37,358 nucleotides of DNA, from NCBI GenBank assembly GCA_964645915.1, contig CAZYDH010000017.1, positions 1 to 37,358 on the forward strand, read 5' to 3'. The position numbers and the translations under genes are program-made. Source of the stretch: JACNKV01 sp964645915 (GTDB taxonomy: Bacteria > Fidelibacterota > Marinisomatia > Marinisomatales > JACNKV01). Positions 35,169-37,358 of the stretch are shown here, piece after piece (within the stretch, counting starts at the first letter, position 1; every line of letters begins with the position of its first letter). The notes below the pieces were generated by a model, which was not told the DNA's origin, did not search any database, and worked only from the letters and a program-made list of their open reading frames with translations.

Positions 35169-36244
35169 TAGTTAGTCACTTTCCATGTTTTACCATCTTC
35201 ACGGATCAACAGTATGGTTTTAGTTATTTTATGTGATAGGGAGGCTTCATATCCTGCTGATGTCAGGATGATATTTGGTGGCCAAGAAAAATTCTGCAAA
35301 GGAGAAGAGTCAAGATGTAATTGAGAAATATCATCTGTATAGAAACCTGAAATATTTTTCATTTTCTTTTGTTGGTAATATAGTTCTCTTAACACCCATT
35401 TTGCGTCTTCATCTTCCTGCCAATGAAAGTCTGCAGTTTTATCGCCAACAGTGATTTCAGAGAATTGGACAAATCCCCACATCTCCGGATAGTGCATAGC
35501 AATGAGTCCTTGTGGAGACCAAACCCAATTATGTTCGGGAGTATCTAATTTACGATATTGGCCATCTTTCACTTCAGTGTCCCAATGAACTCGAGAAAAA
35601 TTAACTCGCCATTGATCGCCATTTGTTGGTCTTGCTGATGAAGCACATTCTTCAAGTACTTTCCATGGGATTGCAATCTCAACGGACCATTTATTATCCA
35701 TATCTGATGGGTCGTTCAATGTCCCATCAATAAATACTTTTGTAATTAGACCTTGAATATCCCAGGAATCAACTGCAACCCGATCTTGATCTCGATAAGG
35801 TTTAAGCAATAACAGATCCCACTCGGTTCCATACGCATTGACCTCAAGCTCATAGTAATTGTGTGAATCTCCGTCAGGATCAATAAAAACTTCAAAATCG
35901 TTATCATAAAAGATTACCGCATCCCGTTCCGTTAAAGTTGCCCAAATATGGGGTTCTTCCATTTCTGCACCGATATAGAAATACGCTTCATCCCAAAGCA
36001 TTTTCACACGTGTTTTTAGAGAAGGTTGAGGTTTTAATTTTCCTTCAATATCCACAAAGGATTTCGTCCAAACAGTTTTCTGCCAATCGGATTCGATCAA
36101 CCTCCCGTCCAATGTAAGAGAAGCGGAAGTTTTGTAGCAGATATATTGATGAGGATTAAACGGAAGTTTTGGAACGGGGAAATCACCGTTCATTTGCCCA
36201 ACAAAGATTAACGAGATAAATATAAACTTAAAGATCGCATGCAT
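35168..36244 (-). CDS. Secreted carbohydrate-binding CBM9-like protein
   Basis: A signal peptide (residues 4-20, cleavage after QMNG) suggests export. The mature protein is of the carbohydrate-binding module 9-like type: LDGRLIESDWQKTVW (about 45-59), VKMLWDEAYFYIGAEMEEPH (80-99), then YDNDFEVFIDPDGDSHNYYE and the late SVEIAIPWKVLEE and WRVNFSRVHWD. In the family, this fold binds sugars through aromatic residues. Here these are mainly tryptophans and tyrosines in the conserved strands. About 90 residues beyond the usual module (270-358) have no recognised fold. It overlaps the GH130 gene by 17 nt and precedes the symporter, so it probably captures or presents glycans for uptake, by inference from context. 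Confidence 0.87.
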   Translation of the reverse strand: MHAIFKFIFISLIFVGQMNGDFPVPKLPFNPHQYICYKTSASLTLDGRLIESDWQKTVWTKSFVDIEGKLKPQPSLKTRVKMLWDEAYFYIGAEMEEPHIWATLTERDAVIFYDNDFEVFIDPDGDSHNYYELEVNAYGTEWDLLLLKPYRDQDRVAVDSWDIQGLITKVFIDGTLNDPSDMDNKWSVEIAIPWKVLEECASSARPTNGDQWRVNFSRVHWDTEVKDGQYRKLDTPEHNWVWSPQGLIAMHYPEMWGFVQFSEITVGDKTADFHWQEDEDAKWVLRELYYQQKKMKNISGFYTDDISQLHLDSSPLQNFSWPPNIILTSAGYEASLSHKITKTILLIREDGKTWKVTN

Positions 36245-37187
36245 TGATTAATTCCTCTACAGTTGTCTCAGCAAGCCCAACACAGGTGTCCGCTGCACCG
36301 TAGTAAATCTTTACCGGACTATTCTTTTTGGCTGTGCCATTTTTATCTTGATCTTCTACGATTAATCCAGAAGGGAATACCACATTTGGGACCTGTCCGG
36401 TCAACTCATAAACTTCTCGTGGTTCAAGGATGTTGTACCGCGATCGGACAATAAGTTTTGCAGGGTCATCCAAATCAAATAATGCCACTCCGGCTTGATA
36501 GATATTAGAAGATTGAAAGTGTGTTGCGATTCCATGATAGATAAGCAACCATCCATCATTTGTTTTGATCGGTGGTGGACCTGCTCCGATCAGTTCATCC
36601 CAATAATGAAGCCTTCCGGATAGAACATTTGAGTGTGTTGTCCAGTGGATTAGATCATCGGAGTAAGATAAAGAGATGGTATCACCGCTTGTTATTCCAT
36701 CATTGTCAGCTAGATTTGGACGGTCGAATCGAGCATACTTTCCATTGATTCGCTCAGGGAAAAGAACCCCATTCCGGTTATCTTCTTTGCTGACGATTCC
36801 CATAAAGTGAAACGTGTTTAGATCATCAGATTTTGCCATTCCCAGCTTGCATCCGGACTCCATATCCATGGCGAAAAGAATGTAGAAAGTGTCTTCCAGT
36901 TTTGTAAGTCTGGGATCGTAAATGTGATAGATGGTTTCCCGTATATTTTCGATCCCGATAAAATGGAGTGTCTCCTTGCGAATTTCAAACTGAACGCCAT
37001 CATTGCTGTCAGCCATCATAAGAAAGGTTTCACGCCCACGATTTTGGACTCGAAGTATGAGATGGTAATCGCTGTTGTTTTTCACCGCTCCCGGATTGAA
37101 AACCGAAGACACATCACGCAAATGAGGTCCTAAATCAGGTACATCATTACGTGTAATAATGGGATTATGATAAAACCGTTTTAACAT
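36228..37187 (-). CDS. GH130 mannoside phosphorylase
   Basis: Family 130 enzymes phosphorolyse beta-1,4-mannosides to mannose 1-phosphate. Signatures are NPIITRNDVPD at the N-terminus, FNPGAVKNNSDYHLILRVQN (30-49), the catalytic-Asp region YHIYDPRLTKLEDTFYI (87-103; D91), DRPNL, and GAGPPPI with GWLLIYHG. The C-terminal VFPSGL and IYYGAADTCVGLA are also typical. The length of 319 aa and absence of a signal peptide fit a cytoplasmic enzyme. Family members acting on Man-beta-1,4-GlcNAc take part in N-glycan use in Bacteroides, and the presence of PNGase F-like and GH38 genes in the same operon favours that substrate; the substrate itself is not shown by sequence. First gene of the - strand operon; the start ATG at 37187 lacks a clear ribosome-binding site. 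Confidence 0.92.
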   Translation of the reverse strand: MLKRFYHNPIITRNDVPDLGPHLRDVSSVFNPGAVKNNSDYHLILRVQNRGRETFLMMADSNDGVQFEIRKETLHFIGIENIRETIYHIYDPRLTKLEDTFYILFAMDMESGCKLGMAKSDDLNTFHFMGIVSKEDNRNGVLFPERINGKYARFDRPNLADNDGITSGDTISLSYSDDLIHWTTHSNVLSGRLHYWDELIGAGPPPIKTNDGWLLIYHGIATHFQSSNIYQAGVALFDLDDPAKLIVRSRYNILEPREVYELTGQVPNVVFPSGLIVEDQDKNGTAKKNSPVKIYYGAADTCVGLAETTVEELINACDL

Positions 37188-37277
37188 AGAAATAGAATTT
37201 ATTAAATAAAACCATCATAAGTCTTCAATTTATCACCAACTTCAAAAGACTATAAAGTTGAAATATGCTGAAAGAAA

Positions 37278-37308
37278 AACCCCTATATAACAACGCTATA
37301 CAGGGGTT
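37278..37308 (-). terminator. Intrinsic terminator after tRNA-Lys
   Basis: On the - strand, a 12-bp stem (AACCCCTGTATA with TATATAGGGGTT, one G-T wobble) is followed by TTTCTTTC. It lies about 8 nt after the tRNA 3' end and upstream of the GH130 start, insulating that operon. Confidence 0.85.
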
Positions 37309-37315
37309 TATAGAG

Positions 37316-37358
37316 TGACTCCGGAGCGACTCGAACGCTCGGCCAATGGCTTAAAAGG
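37316..37358 (-). tRNA. tRNA-Lys (UUU), 3' part, cut by the window edge
   Basis: Reading on the - strand from 37358, the anticodon loop CTTTTAA gives anticodon UUU. It is followed by a 5-nt stem arm, a 5-nt variable loop, a T arm (GAGCG-TTCGAGT-CGCTC), the 3' acceptor strand CGGAGTC and discriminator A at 37316. CCA is not encoded. The D arm and 5' half lie outside the window. A leucine anticodon (UAA) was excluded, because the variable loop is too short for tRNA-Leu. Confidence 0.9.

Noticed and set aside
1..37358. CRISPR array, insertion sequence, prophage or toxin-antitoxin genes
   Set aside because: I saw no regular repeat-spacer pattern, transposase, integrase, phage protein or toxin family in any frame.

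Overview
The window is AT-rich, gene-dense bacterial DNA. It fits a Gram-negative member of the Fibrobacteres-Chlorobi-Bacteroidetes (FCB) superphylum, and a Marinimicrobia (SAR406)-like lineage seems most plausible. The evidence is a SprA/Sov-type translocon, two PorV/PorQ-family barrels, a protein with a type IX secretion-like C-terminal domain, and several lipoproteins. The phylum is inferred from gene content, since no rRNA is present. No insertion sequence, phage gene or CRISPR array is visible.

Left part, + strand. Positions 15-2362 encode an unrecognised exported protein, an outer-membrane-barrel-like protein and a YtfJ-like thioredoxin-fold protein. A 369-bp gap with hairpins follows. 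Then come an overlapping trio (2732-4234): a Mip/FkpA-type lipoprotein prolyl isomerase, a cold-shock protein and the RdgB/HAM1 nucleotide-house-cleaning enzyme. Positions 4324-15891 form a type IX secretion (T9SS) module: SprA/Sov, a glutaminyl-cyclase-like M28 lipoprotein, a small Ig-like lipoprotein, a beta-propeller protein with a T9SS-like tail (PorZ-like in architecture) and two PorV/PorQ proteins. A divergent polysaccharide deacetylase and a class 3 L-asparaginase are attached downstream.

Middle part. A 385-bp gap (17718-18102) hides a 35-codon membrane mini-protein on the - strand and a strong TetR-type palindrome just upstream of etfB. The following genes form an electron-transfer and fatty-acyl block: etfB, etfA, a membrane ETF:quinone oxidoreductase of the heterodisulfide-reductase-like type, and an acyl/acetyl-CoA carboxyltransferase fused in the order AccA-AccD. 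A bidirectional terminator separates this block from a convergent dCMP deaminase gene.

Positions 24531-29011 (+) form a five-gene set: a lamin-tail-domain lipoprotein, a DUF4956 membrane protein, a HlyD-type membrane-fusion protein, a TolC-type outer-membrane protein and a VTC-domain (polyphosphate-polymerase-like) protein. It has the periplasmic and outer-membrane parts of a tripartite exporter but no recognisable ABC, RND or MFS pump. This is the best candidate for an undescribed system.

Right part, - strand. Genes run tightly from 37187 down to 29026: a GH130 mannoside phosphorylase, a secreted CBM9-like protein, a sodium/solute symporter, a GH38 alpha-mannosidase and a secreted PNGase F-like amidase. 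Together they look like an operon for releasing and consuming N-glycans, without SusC/SusD. The window ends inside a tRNA-Lys(UUU) gene that is followed by its own terminator.
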